Numbered from the stretch's first letter, positions 35,781 through 47,932 are shown. The stretch is DNA of 64,000 bases from Ascidia mentula (GCA_947561715.1 OX387204.1:12281001-12345000), one strand, 5' to 3'. Made by a program: numbers and translations. Notes: generated by a model from the letters alone, not told the origin.

Positions 35781-38700
35781 ATGTTCAGCTCCAACGTTGG
35801 TACACCAAAAAAGAACAAAATGGTATGTTTGAGTGACTAATTTGGTTGCTGTGAAATGCATTTTTGCACAAAAAAATTGCTTGCTATTTAAGCTATTACT
35901 GGATCTTTTTAAAAAATAGTGTTGGTTTTATGAGATATTAATAATTTTTTAATTTTATTTGTATATTATTTTGGTAATTTTCATGATCTCCTGTTGTACT
36001 GTTGTTGTATTCCTACTGTCACCTTCAGAACATTGTATATATATCACTTTTTTTTGCAGTTGTACGGAAATGATGAAAGCGAATTTGACATGTCCTCCTA
36101 CCTTGGCCCAGGATCAGCATCGGTTGCAGATGTAAGTTGCATCAAACACATCCACAATTTCGAGCATTAATTTTTAACTAAAAAATTTTGCCAACAGATG
36201 ATTGGACAATCTGGAATCACTTCAGCATTTTATGGACAGCAAAGTGGGTTGAGCTTGATTGCTCACAGATGCAACTTATTGTCTGAATAACTGTGTGTTT
36301 AATTTCTAGACTCTACAGGAGTTGGTAATAGAAATATGAGCTCACAGCCTTTCGGAAGAAGCATGTCAGTCCCTGGTGGCCACATAACACCAACAAGTGG
36401 TGACAATACGAATCAAATGAATCAAACAAGGTATATATGATAGGTTGGCTGGAGGATACAAGTGATAGTGGTAAAAATACTTGTATTTTGTTCATTTTTA
36501 TCTTGAATTTGGTGATGTGTTGGTATGTACCATGGTGTTATTAACAGGGGAATTTTGCCAATGTCACGAAACACATTGGGTGGGAATCCTATGCCAACGT
36601 CTCAAATTGGCAACAACCTGCTTTCAAACCGACCTGGTATGCCAAGTCCAACCAGAGGCATGTCACCAATTGACATTTTTAACATGAAACCACCTGGAAA
36701 TAGGGGCCTTCCAAACACTGCCATATCAAGGTACTGTTCATGGACAAATGCACCACCAAATGCAAAATATTGTGGTAACGCTTTGTTGTTGTATTTTTCA
36801 GAACACAATCCTTTACAACTCAGGTAAGTGATATATTAAATAAATATACTCTCACTTTATTTTTTATAAATAGTTTGTTGCACATGTGAAAGGTTTCCAT
36901 ATTTACCTCATTCATGTATTTGCTATTAGATAATAGGGTTAATGTGAACATGTTCTTTAGAAAATAGTGGAATGCATTTTGTGAATTTAAAGATCAAAAC
37001 TAGACAGACCAACTTCCAGTAGTAGTTCATGAGGTAAATGAACAGAATATTGTTAAATAAAACAAGTCCTGGCAGAGAAAGAAAAGTATATGTTTCCAAA
37101 TAAACACATATTTTTTGTCATCATGTCAAAATCACATGTATAGATGAGGTAAATGTTCAGTTAAAAGGGTTAGAATCTTCTACATCACTTAACGAGCTAT
37201 TGAGGATAAAGGAAGCCCTTTGGAGAGAACAGCATGCCATGACATCAAACAACTGCCAGCAAGCTGCAAATGACTTAAGCTTTTTCAAGAATCTGAAATC
37301 AGAATTTATGTATACGGTTAGCCATGTGTAGATCTATTTTCTGGCTGCAATTTTGCCCCTTGTGTGTGTTTTTGTCTTTCACTTGAATGCTTTAGTCAGG
37401 ATAATGGACAACATACAGGTTTTTGAGATGACTGTGTGCAGTGGAGCTTTTGATTAAGCTAACACTTTGGCTTTGCAAAGGAATACAGTTTAGCCTATAA
37501 CTTAATTCAAAATTAGTCCCATGAGGTCACGTGTCAAAAGAACACTATAAAATTTATGTGATTTTAAATTAAAATTATGTTGAAAGTACCTGGTAAAACA
37601 TTTTTGTTCAAAATCATTATTTAGTTTGATGGCATAATTTTCTATGTTACTCTAACAACTACTTTTTCGAATAATAAAGACATTTAAACATATGTGTGAA
37701 AATCATTTTTTCTATTTAGTAGTTTTGCTATGTTTTTATGTACATAAATCCTATGTTTTTAGTCGATGCCGATCAGTGCAATAGGAAGTGAGAGTCTATC
37801 TCAGCTGAGACAACAACCATTACCAGGATCATCTTCCATAACACATGTTGGCATGTCTGGCTTAAGTAAGACTTATTTTGGTGTTTTGAACCCAGTTAAA
37901 TATGGACTTTGTGGTGCTCAGTTATGTAGTAAACAGGTACTCGTTGAAACCAATTGTCATGCTTTTATTATATATTATACTCTTGGGTTTTAGTTACTAT
38001 TAGGTTGAATGACTAGTGAAGCAAAAGTTATCCAATGCGTTTGCTATTACCACAAAATAATAATATACATGTGTTTAATTTTACTAGATCGAACTTTAAA
38101 CATTAGTGCACACCTTTTTGACCTGTAAGGTCTCATTAGTATATTGGTGTCTGTGTACCAATGAGCAAGCTGGTAAATTAGCCAGACCCATCTGGGCACC
38201 ATTTTTTTATTTTAAGAGTGTCTGCCAGGATGTCATTGTTATTATTGTTTGTTTTAGATGCATTCAACTTAGACCAGAGTGAATTTCCTGCCCTTGCTCA
38301 CCAGAGAACGAGACCAATCGGCTCACAACCAACTTCAACAAACAGTAGCAAAGGTCCGTATGGTAAGTCCATACCATCCAACAAGTACCATACATATTTA
38401 ATTTGTTTTAAAAATTCGTAATTTTGATTACGCAAAAGAGGTGGTAGTTGAGCATTAATTATACAAGGAAGTACATGCTTATATACCTGAAGCTGTGGGA
38501 ATTGCTTGTAATGTTGTGTATATGTTGTTTTAGTTGGTATGCTGAGCAAACAAAATGAGCACTCTGAGTTTCAAATACACAATGAAGACTTTCCTGCCCT
38601 TCCTGGTGCTGCTGCAATGAACGTTATGAAAGCTGTGTGTAAGTTTCAGTTTTGTTGTTTCAGAATTTATAAAATACTGTAGATTTAAGTACCTAAAAAG

Positions 38701-41700
38701 TAATGCCACCAATGGTATAATGGTAATTTGAGTTAGAATGATATACTTCTATTATTCAAAACCACTTCATTTTGGTTTATAGTAGTAAACAAAATACAAA
38801 CATCACAATGAATGGTTTCATCGAGTACCGTGTTTGATATAGTTGTTGTCGTTTGATATTTGTCATTACAATGTCGTCTCCAGTTTTCAAACTGCTATTT
38901 GCCTTATAGTTCCTGAACAAGATGGAAGGGGTGATGAGTCTCAGAACAAGTTTGTAAGTTTGTACTCGCAAAGACATCAGCTAGTTTCCTATAACAATTA
39001 AACCTCCTTTTTTATTGCAGAACCCACTGGGAAGTCTTCAGATTGGTGGCCAAGGTACTAAGTACTCAGTTTGATGTTTTCTGTAAAACTAGGTTTATTA
39101 TACATGCGACAAATATTAGTGATATTATACCTTCCGACTGTTACAGCTAAACTCAATATACAGTTCTTGAATGGACTTATATGTTTTGTTTACAGCACCA
39201 ACAGACAAATCCAGTCAGAAGCAATCGACTAATTCCGGACAGAAGGGAATTCAGGTATTTATGTCCTGATGATTGTGTGTAAAGCTGACTGAATAAGTTT
39301 AGTTGTGCTGTAAAACATACTCTTCACAAACACTGGTATCTTGAAACTCTCAAACTTGCAACTGATGTTTAAAGTGGTGTTACCCAACTAGTGGGTCACA
39401 ACCTAAAGTTGGGTTTTGGTGTCCGATCACCCCCTGAGCATTTTGGCATATTGTTTTGATGGGTGTGAAAGTGTGTTTGATTTTCCACTACGCAGGCACA
39501 TTGTTTCTTAACACGGGGTTCGAAACATTTGTTTTTGTGTTTTTCGTTGAACTTGGGCAGGCACATGTGTACAAAGACAACTAAAAAGTCTTGTGGTTTT
39601 GCGGACAAAAGTTGTTCGATATTTCGAGTGAACTACTGTAATGCATACTTGATTTTAAAGCTGAATTTGCATGGTAAATATCTGAAAAAAATTGTAACCG
39701 CAATTAACAGCTTAAATAAATAGGTACCGAAACCGAACTACCCCTAAAATTTGTTCTAGATCAGCCACTGCCTGTTTGTCTCATTGTAGCATGTCAAAAC
39801 ACAACATGATTAGAAACTGATTTAGCAAAATAAACCCAATGGCAACTCAACTGCTTTGGGTGTTATGTTAGAAGAAATTTCTTATTTGTGATCTATAAAT
39901 GTTTCCAACATTTTTTTGTTAAAACTTGATTTCACTGTAATCTGTTCTTTTCCTTTAAAAAAGGTGTTTCCAGACAATTCTATCAAGCACATTCCAAACT
40001 CTATGCTTACGGACCAGTACGGAATTGTAGGACTTTTTGCTTTTATCAAAGCAGCTGAAACTGACCCCACATTGGTTCATCTGGCACTAGGCAATGACCT
40101 CACCACCCTGGGATTAAACCTCAATTCACCAGAGTATGTGTTTCTTTACATTTTGGGGAACATTTTTGCCATGTTTAGCTAACGTTCTTTTCTGGTCAAT
40201 CGGCTGTTGAGTTTTTTTTACCTATTTTAAATATTTTTGGGGTACTGAAGATTTGTTGACCTCTACCTGTCCCAAATTTTAAGATTTTAAGATGTATTTG
40301 TTAGCTATTGTGTGGGTTACACTGTGATTTCTCTCATGCTACATTAGTTAACTTACTACATTTAGTTATACAATGATACGGAACAAATCGGGCTTTATAA
40401 TAAATTTCCGGTTCAAAGCATTTAGATATTCTTCAATTTATTTTCTCATTGTGCAATATTCAACAATCATCCCTAGTACCTTTTCACCTTCTACATTCTG
40501 CATGTATTTCTAGCAACCTTTACCACAAGTTTCAATCACCCTTCATTCGTCAACCCTGTCGACTCCAGGACATCGACTTCTTTGTGCCCAGTGAATATTT
40601 GACGAACGCTCACATACGGGACAAACTGGCACCTATTAAACTAAACAGATACGGAGAGGATCTGCTTTTTTATGTTTACTACACCAACCCTGGAGATGTG
40701 CTACAATTGGCTGCGGCAGCCGAGTTGTAAGTGTTGTCTGCAGTTAATTGATTTGTGTGTTTAGAAATTGTTTGAGCTCTTTTTATGGTTACGCAGCAAC
40801 AAAAATATCTGTAAGTTTCCGCTTTTAAACAAACAGAATATAGCAATCAACATTTTTATGAAAGCAGGTTTGCATACATAATAAACAATGCAACTGAAAC
40901 AACCCTTTTTTGCCTATAAGATTAAAGAAGTGGCAGAATGTTTACGACATTTTCTTCCAATGTATTTCACCAACTAAGTTGTCGGTCGTTGCTAAGAAAC
41001 TGTAACATCATCAAACACATACGTAATCCCACAGATACAACAGAGATTGGAGATATCACAAAGAGGAGAGGATTTGGATCACTCGAGCTCCCGGGATCGA
41101 ACCTCGCGTTAAAACGAGCACCTACGAACAGGGGACTTACTATTATTTTGATTGTCAAAACTGGAGGAAAGTGGCGAAGGTAACCGAAAAATCAAATGAT
41201 TTTAAGGATCAAAAATTCCTTTTGTGTTCGTTTCTATTTTTCATCAAGTAATTTATATATTTTTTTACTAAATAATAAACATTAACTGTTTTAATTGTCG
41301 GTCCTTCAGGGAGCAATCAGGCAATTTTAGCTTCACTGTAAACCGTACAGCCTAAGATATATCTTACAGAAGTACCACTGATTTATTCCTGTAAAAAAAC
41401 ACGTGCGACAGATGACGAACTAATGGTAAACTCGTATTGTTTCAAAAAGAGTGAATCAATTGTTTATAGAAAGCAACCCATACTAATCCCATCGCATGAT
41501 CAACTGGAATAGTTCCTGTGTTTCTGAATAATGTGAATACAAATGTACAAAAGCGATTGCTTCTGTTCCATTATTTATGTGCTGTGTTCATATATATATG
41601 CATCCGAGGCTGCCGCTTGATCAAAAATTGTACCTTCGTTTTTCTATGTTATTTCCTGTTACAGGAATTCCACCTTGAGTATGACAAACTTGAAGAGCGA

Positions 41701-41754
41701 CCTCATCTTCCCAACCTCGTCTCGTTGCATTTTAACCCGGCTCAGCTTGGCTGA
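35781..41754 (+). CDS. CNOT2: CCR4-NOT transcription complex subunit 2
   Basis: Structural subunit of the CCR4-NOT deadenylase complex, which pairs with CNOT3 and docks on CNOT1. Exons: 35781-35822, 36060-36131, 36198-36243, 36310-36430, 36548-36730, 36802-36823, 37763-37865, 38258-38362, 38534-38638, 38910-38953, 39021-39054, 39196-39254, 39964-40133, 40514-40726, 41035-41179, 41665-41754 (1,554 nt in frame, 517 aa, against about 540 in human). The N-terminal half is Ser/Gly/Pro/Met-rich. Two short conserved peptides follow: LDQSEFPALAHQR and FQIHNEDFPALPG. The C-terminal NOT box is very well conserved: LTDQYGIVGL, AAETDPTLVHLALG, DLTTLGLNLNSPE, QDIDFFVPSEYL, YGEDLLFY, RDWRYHKEER and FHLEYDKLEERPHLP. 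The start MFSSNVGTPKKNKM is the first in-frame ATG of the first exon I can support. A more 5' coding exon cannot be excluded. Confidence 0.93.
37144..37320 (+). other. Exon-like open stretch inside a CNOT2 intron, unassigned
   Basis: Between a plausible acceptor (TATAG just before 37144) and a GT donor at about 37321, one frame reads about 59 codons, including LNELLRIKEALWREQH and NDLSFFKNLKSEFMYT, which is helix-like in composition. It works only as a phase-1 exon. The neighbouring CNOT2 exons join in phase 0, where it would bring an immediate stop, so it cannot be a CNOT2 cassette exon. It may be a chance open frame or a stray exon of something else. Confidence 0.25.
38098..38215. repeat. 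Dispersed repeat, copy 3 (fragment)
   Basis: GACCTGTAAGGTCTCATTAGT at about 38120-38140 matches the central part of the repeats at about 1350 and 27237 and carries a single CCTGTAAG (38122-38129). Flanking similarity is short. It lies in a CNOT2 intron. Confidence 0.4.
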
Positions 41755-44332
41755 CTCGCTGACGGCCGCTAGTGGCGCACGGGAGCCACCTCCACCCACA
41801 CGCATGTCAACAACTCGTGATATTGAAACTACAACTTGTTCTGATCTGTCGCACTGTTATCTGTCGCCAGTCGTAATCATGTACTCATAAGTTCATTTTG
41901 CGACAATGCTATCCCTTGTGCATTAGCTTTAAGGTGGAATGTACGCAATTTCGGGCGAAAAGAGATGGTTTTATTGAAACAAGTAGTTTTTATGAAAAAA
42001 ATTTCATAATTATTTAACGAACTTCTGGTCACTTTTGCGAAACACGAATTTTAAACAATTTTGCCTATTTAGTCCATCAGTGTTCGTATCCGATTTTGTA
42101 ACATTGCCACAGATGCTATTCTGAACCACAAGCACTTGTTCGCCAAATCTTATTCTGAAACGGAAGGTACGCCGGACTGTTAATTGTTGACACTTCGTGG
42201 TTGTATGCGTGTGTGTGAAAGAGTGGACCCGCTGGCAAGATCGCTGCTAATGTTCGTCACTTTTTAGGCGACCCTGACCCTAAGAGGGGAAATTTTGTCT
42301 CCATGCAAACGTCAGTTACTTTCTTCCGCGCCGCAAGAGTTTATGCGCGCTTTTCTGACAAAATAAAAAACTCCCGACTTGTCCTTTGTGTTGATTTTTG
42401 AAACACGGTTGATTTCCGTAACATAGCTCACTACTTTGTAAATCTCGACGAAAAAACGTTTCGATCGCGTCTCCAATCATTGTCAATGCACAATTAATTT
42501 TCTTCTTGACCGGGGTTCAGTTTGGCAAATAAGGTAATTAAAAATTTACCGAGTTAATTGAATGAATTCTGGCGCCAATGATCTTTATTAAAGACCATTT
42601 GCTCCTCTGGTCATTGCTGTAAATATAACTTTCGGTCTCCCGAAAAATCTCGTCAGCAACTTAACCCGGTAGGCGTTAAAAGTAGTGATGCACCGAAACA
42701 GCTATTTTTATATTCAATCGAAACCGAATATTCGGCAAAAGTTGCCGAATAAACCGATACTAATTTTGGTATACATCTCTTTAAACGCAATAAAGTTAAA
42801 CAAAACATGTACTGGATTGATTCTAATCCCATCAGCATCCAGCCTTTTATTGGCACACAGAATAAATTGTCTGCTGTGCCAACTGCTTAAAGTTGATTTT
42901 CATCATTTCTGTGATTTCTACTACACTTTGCGTATCAGCGTTGAATGCAGTAAAAAAAGTGTGGGTTTCGGCCGAATTTTGCAGAAATATTCAGCCGAAA
43001 CCGAATAATTGCAGACCTTAGTTTCGGCCGAATAAATTCGGCAAACTGAACTTTCGGTACATCCCTAGTTGAAAGTAAATCGTGGTGAAAAATATACAAT
43101 TTAAGAATTTATTGGTGCGTTGGTTGTTAAAATTTTACTCTCGAATTTATTGCGGTAAAGATGGAGAAGTTCCATAAAAATCGAGATGTTCTGTTAAATT
43201 CTCCGCCATATTTTTGTCGTTTGACTTTAAATTGCTTTTTTTACGAAGGAATCTCCAATTTTATAATGTTGATATGTATTCATCATGAGCAAAATTATTA
43301 AATCTTACATTTCGATGTAAGCCTACATGGCCTATCCAGAACTTTTAGTACCTTTGTAAATAAAACAATGGTTGCGAGCCAAAGTGTCCAGATTTATTGT
43401 CGGGTCCGCCCACGTGTTCAAAACAAGCACAATCTATTGATAGCGAACAAAGTGTTTGTAAGAAGTTACGAATTTCCGTTCCGGCCAACGTCCGCTCACG
43501 CCTAAATGACATGATGCAGACTGATTATACGCCTCATCACAAGTCGTGATTGTTTTGGTTCGAAAATAAACATCGCGGAGCGGCCTTACTGTTCCAAACT
43601 ACCGCTGTAACAGGAAAAGCCCCATTATTGCGCTGTTCATCACGCGCGATTGGCGAATCACGAGAATCACAATTTTAGGACTGGTCTGATGTTATGGAAA
43701 CAACTGCTGTTCATTTCGCTGAAAAAAACTTTAATGCTCCGGGACGATTTCCGGTTCGAATTATCGTCATTGCGAGAGATTATGAAACCTTTTTCCAAAA
43801 GGAAAAATAACGTTGGTGCGTTTAACAAATATCACTCAGAAATATAAACTGAGTTTAGGCAATTTCGTCGACTGTCTTGTCTACCAGTAACTTACATACC
43901 TTACTACTGCCTACTTGGACGTGGAACTTCAATTGTTGCTTTTTGTTGAAAGGACATTTTTCACTTTATTTTTTACGACAAAATGTTTTTCTCCGACAAT
44001 AAAAGTGATCGCTTTGCGTAAAGGAATATAATCCAACATAACAACCTGAGTAAGCAATTACTTTGCATGAAAACAAATCGCAACTACAAGACCTTTGGAA
44101 CAAAGATAAGTAACACTTGCGTAAAGTATATATGATGGCTCGTGCATTTGTGGAACTTCATAATTCATCTCTGAGATTAATGAAAGTTGCCCAGTTCATG
44201 AAAAAAATGTTTGAATGAAACTATGCGCTTTACAATACTTGCAACCCCACTAATTTTAGATACGAGCCGCCACTGGAAAAAATACCAATTCACCCATCAA
44301 TCAAGAGTGGGCTGGTGAGAATACAAAACAAT
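41755..44332. other. Convergent spacer between CNOT2 and the left receptor gene
   Basis: This 2.6-kb stretch has no supported gene. AATAAA at 42362-42367 is a candidate CNOT2 polyadenylation signal, about 600 bp past the stop. A 385-bp hAT-like element occupies 42683-43067. The rest (43,100-44,330) shows only short open frames without family features. Confidence 0.55.
42683..43067. mobile_element. hAT-like non-autonomous element
   Basis: This 385-bp element starts TAGTGATGCACCGAAAC and ends with the reverse complement of TAGGGATGTACCGAAAG. It is flanked by 8-bp direct repeats GTTAAAAG (42675-42682) and GTTGAAAG (43068-43075) that differ by one base. The subterminal parts contain many TTCGGC/GCCGAA motifs in both orientations, common in hAT elements, where they can serve as transposase-binding sites. 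No transposase frame is present. Confidence 0.8.
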
Positions 44333-46851
44333 TTATAGCTTGTCACTAGTTTCAAATCCCCAATTCACATTGGAGTTGTCGTTGCCGGTGGACGATTCTG
44401 AATCAGAGTTTTCTGCACTTCTGTTTTCTCTTCGCTCTATGAAACCCCTAGCCGTTAGTGGACTTACTTTGCGGGCGGGACTGGCGCTCCTTGGGGCACT
44501 GTGATACTTGGGGTTGTACTTTACAGTCAGATTTTGCTCGAGACTTGCGCTGGTGGGTCGGCGCTCTTGCGTTGTACTTGTGCTTACAGCCACGTCAAGG
44601 TTAATATCTGGGCATGTGCTCCTTCGGCCTTTAGATTTTGTACTGTTCTTACATTTTAGGTTTACATCGATACTAGAGCTGGTCGGTCGCCGACCGTTCG
44701 ATCGCGGACTTTCTTTTAACGTGACTACGGATGTTGCTAAGGAGTTACGGGTGGTTGCGTCGATGGTTTGTGTTGCTGATGCCGAGAACCTCCTGTTTCC
44801 GTACTTTACAGTATGTCCCAGGTTTCCAAGCTTGCCTGAGAGGTAACGTAATCCAAGTTTTTGGAAGAGACGCGAATAACCGTGTTTCGCCATGGCTTTG
44901 AAGTCGGGGTTGCGCAGACTGTAAATGAAGCAGTTCCATAAGCTGTTGGACATGAGAATGATCACAGCGACAAACTCAAAGGAAGAATAAACACTCGCCG
45001 CTGTAGTGTCCAGCGATTCCGGAAAGGAGTAATATATGTTGCGAACGAAAAAAGGAATAACTAAAATTATGGCCGCGGGAAGAAGACATGCCGTAAAGGC
45101 TGCCACCATCAGGGCCAGGGTTCGCGCAAGCCTGGACTCCATATTTGTGTCACTCTTTCTTTTGTGTCTACCGGTCATGTGCAATCGCAACCTGCTGTGT
45201 TTCTTAGAGACGCAATACGTTGCAAGCGTATTGGTCCATACCACAAGAAGAGGAATAGCAAGAGCTGCAATGTATAAATACAGCGCCATTCTGCCCCTGA
45301 TGAGAACCAAAATTGAGGCGATGGTGCCAAACTCTAATTCTGGGATGATCCAGGGTAATGAACCAATCAGTATTGCGGTAATCCACACAAAAACCACCGC
45401 AATGTTTGCAACCAGTCGGGGGTTAGACTTTCTGAAATGCAGTGGCCAAGCAACCGCCCACAGCCGGTCAACACTGGCAAGCATAAGGGAATAAATTGAG
45501 ACAGCCAATGACAACCAGGAAAAGAAACCAACTCCCTGGAGGTAGGATGGTGAAAAGTAATTTCCAAAATAGGTCGCTGTAATTCGGATAAGTATGGTCG
45601 TTGCATTTGGCGATAAACCACTAAGTATATCTTGCATTCTGTATCCAAGCACGGGCTGTGGATTTCCCAGGCTATGTGGGTATAAAACTATCTTGAAGAC
45701 TGAAGAAATGAAGGTCGCCAAGACGACCAATCCCACCAAAATATCAGCGGTTGCCAGGGAAAGTTTGTACGATTTTTGGCTGTTTCTCAACTTGGGGGAA
45801 GATATAAGAACATACATAACAGTGCCGTTAGCGATTACGACCGCAGCTCCGAGAATGGCAACTACGATGGCGGAAACGATCAAATTCGCCCGACACCTGC
45901 AATCAGAAAAATAACTTAAATAAAATTGTAAGTGTTATTTTGTCACAAACACACCTTTGGGTCGTTATGTTGGTATAGTTAGGCAGTTTAAACCTGCACT
46001 TATTACCATGATTTGTTTTAGCTGCATATACAAAACAATGCAAAGCATATTTAAAGATTTATGGATGATAAGTTCAATAGGGCGACCCAGGCAACGGCAA
46101 GAAAGTCACATCGAATCCGGGCATGCTAATTAGTGTGTTGTAGCCGGACGCATTCATCTCAGTAATTGCATACGCATAGGATATAATAAGTGCTGACATA
46201 CAAAACCACTTACCTAACTGGGAGACAGGTCCACATTGATATGGTGTTGTTTGCCAGTGTGGCTGCGTCAAATGCGCACGTTGTCAGCTCGCAAAACGGA
46301 ATACTAGCTGCCACAATCTCGTGATAGTTTCCCAGGCCTCCGAATGGTGAGTCATAGGCAGCAACGTCAACGCATTCATCATTATAATCCTCCAATGTTA
46401 TTGCTTGGAAATTTATTTGGCTCACAAGCTTTTTCCAAGTGTCGTTTGTCGTTGACGTGTCATTACTACGCAACAATGGCAGCTTGCGAACCCGGGCTTC
46501 ACAGTTCACCAGTAGTTCGGTGGTGTTGCAAAATCTTTCGTACAGTCGCTTATAGAGGGGAGTGAATGCGAAGGTGCGATTCGAACATTCGTCCACATAT
46601 TGTGGACAATTCCAGCCTCGCAGAGCTTCTAAATAACTGGAAAGATTACCCCTGTTTGACCACGTGGTCATAAAACCATCAAAAGCACTTTTGCAGCATT
46701 CAAGTTCTCTGCTGCGGTTGCCTGGTGTGAAGCCAGAAACGTATATACACTGCAGGGGTTCCGGATACGTGTATCCACATGCTTCTTTACTGAGCACCAG
46801 TAACAACACGCATGTTATAAACAATACTTTAACTAGCAACATTACTTCCAA
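44333..46851 (-). CDS. Rhodopsin-type GPCR with Cys-rich ectodomain (left receptor of a divergent pair)
   Basis: Two coding exons, 46851-46214 and 45896-44333 (2,202 nt in frame, 733 aa). Exon 1 encodes a signal peptide (VLFITCVLLLVLSKEACG) and an about 190-aa N-glycosylated, Cys-rich ectodomain (CCKSAF, WNCPQYVDEC, RFCNTTELLVNC, YNDECVDVAAYD, YHEIVAASIPFCE). A phase-2 intron (donor AG|GTAAGT) falls just before helix 1. Exon 2 holds seven membrane spans: ANGTVMYVLISSPKLRNSQ (helix 1), LATADILVGLVVLATF (helix 2), SVDRLWAVAWPLHFRK after helix 3 (DRL where DRY is usual), RLARTLALMVAAFTACLLP (helix 6) and NSLWNCFIYSLRNPDF (helix 7, N-LWN-CFIY instead of NPxxY). The layout is aminergic/adenosine-like class A, but no ligand can be inferred. 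The about 170-residue cytoplasmic tail carries three RRPTS-type repeats (44517-44700). Exon 1 and its upstream region are duplicated at 47083-47932. Confidence 0.85.
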
Positions 46852-47082
46852 AACCTAATGGCCCGCATGGGTTATACCTGCAGAAAATGTTGATTACAAC
46901 TTAAGTAAATTATGTACACTTTCGTCACAGGTTGCAGTAACGATTATAGCTGGCAACTTTTGACTCATACCCCGGGCTATACCAGCATATCGCCTTACAG
47001 CTTATCTTTTTATGTGAACTATGTTTACAAAAAATACCGTCAACAAGTTATAACGACTGGATCACGAACGCTATGACCTGTG
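46233..47082. repeat. Tandem duplication, unit A (contains the receptor's ectodomain exon)
   Basis: This 850-bp unit is about 97% identical by eye to the next 850 bp. It includes all but the last 19 nt of the left receptor's exon 1 plus about 230 bp upstream of its ATG. The left boundary (ACATTGAT at 46233) falls just inside the exon, before its splice donor. Confidence 0.93.
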
Positions 47083-47701
47083 ACATTGATATGGTGTTGT
47101 TTGCCAGTGTGGCTGCGTCAAATGCGCACGTTGTCAGCTCGCAAAACGAAATACTAGCGGCCACTATCTCGTGATAGTTTCCCAGGCCTCTGAATGGTGA
47201 GTCATAAGCAGCAACGTCAACGCATTCATCATTATAACCCTCCAATGTTAAAGCTTGGAAATTTATCTGGCTCACAAGCTTTTTCCAAGTGTCGTATGTC
47301 TTTGACGTGTCATTACCACGCAACAATGGCAGCTTGGGAACCCGGGCTTCACAGTTCACCAGTAGTTCGGTGGTGTTGCAAAATCTTTCGTATAGTCGCT
47401 TATAGAGGGGAGTGAATGCGAAGGTGCGATTCGAACATTCGTCCACATATTGCGGACAATTCCAGCCTCGTAGAGCTTCCAAACAACTGGAAAGATTACC
47501 CCTGTTTGACCACGTGGTCATAAAACCATCAAAAGCACTTTTGCAGCATTTAAGTTCTCTGCTGCGGTTGCCTGGTGTGAAGCCAGAAACGTATATACAC
47601 TGCAGGGGTTCCGGATACGTGTATCCACATGCTTCTTTACTGAGCACCAGTAACAACACGCATGTTATAAACAATACTTTAACTAGCAACATTACTTCCA
47701 A
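47048..47701 (-). CDS. Duplicated receptor ectodomain, predicted secreted, no membrane spans
   Basis: Copy B of the left receptor's exon 1 has an intact 217-aa frame with signal peptide and nearly the full ectodomain. Ten or so residues differ from copy A (for example E51K and a Tyr-to-Cys in NLSSCLEALRG). The duplication breakpoint removed the last Trp-Thr-Cys-Leu-Pro residues and the GTAAGT donor. The frame instead reads into unit A's upstream DNA and stops after SQVIAFVIQSL. The only nearby donor (CAG|GTCATA) is in phase 0 and would not join exon 2 (phase 2) in frame. By eye, replacement and silent changes are about 10 to 9, suggesting relaxed rather than absent constraint. It could be a soluble ectodomain, a dead exon copy, or simply a duplicated promoter/5' region. 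Expression is unknown. Confidence 0.6.
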   Translation of the reverse strand: MEVMLLVKVLFITCVLLLVLSKEACGYTYPEPLQCIYVSGFTPGNRSRELKCCKSAFDGFMTTWSNRGNLSSCLEALRGWNCPQYVDECSNRTFAFTPLYKRLYERFCNTTELLVNCEARVPKLPLLRGNDTSKTYDTWKKLVSQINFQALTLEGYNDECVDVAAYDSPFRGLGNYHEIVAASISFCELTTCAFDAATLANNTISMSQVIAFVIQSL

Positions 47702-47932
47702 AACCTAATGGCCCGCATCGGTTATACCTGCCGAAAATGTTGATTACAACTAAAGTAAATTATGTACACTTTCGTCACAGGTCGCAGTAACGATTATAAC
47801 TGGCAACTTTTGACTCATACCCCGGGCTATACCAGCATATCGCCTTACAGCTTATCTTTTTATGTGAACTATGTTTACAAAAAATACCGTCAACCAGTTA
47901 TAACGACTGGATCACGAACGCTCTGACCTGTG
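47083..47932. repeat. Tandem duplication, unit B
   Basis: This is the second copy of the 850-bp unit, directly abutting unit A (junction GACCTGTG|ACATTGAT at 47082/47083). It differs from A at about 19 positions in the coding part and about 7 in the upstream part, with no indels seen. Its right end is GACCTGTG at 47932, after which similarity stops. Confidence 0.93.

Noticed and set aside
39370..39780. hAT-like element with AGTGGTGTTACCC and GATCAGCCACTG ends in a CNOT2 intron
   Set aside because: The ends match only over the first few bases and I could not find an 8-bp target duplication.
45036..45494. 152-codon plus-strand frame
   Set aside because: Antisense shadow of the left receptor's seven-helix exon.
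47048..47701. Copy B as an alternative first exon for the left receptor
   Set aside because: Its native donor is lost. The nearest GT site (CAG|GTCATA) is phase 0, while the receptor exon needs phase 2, so joining would shift the frame.
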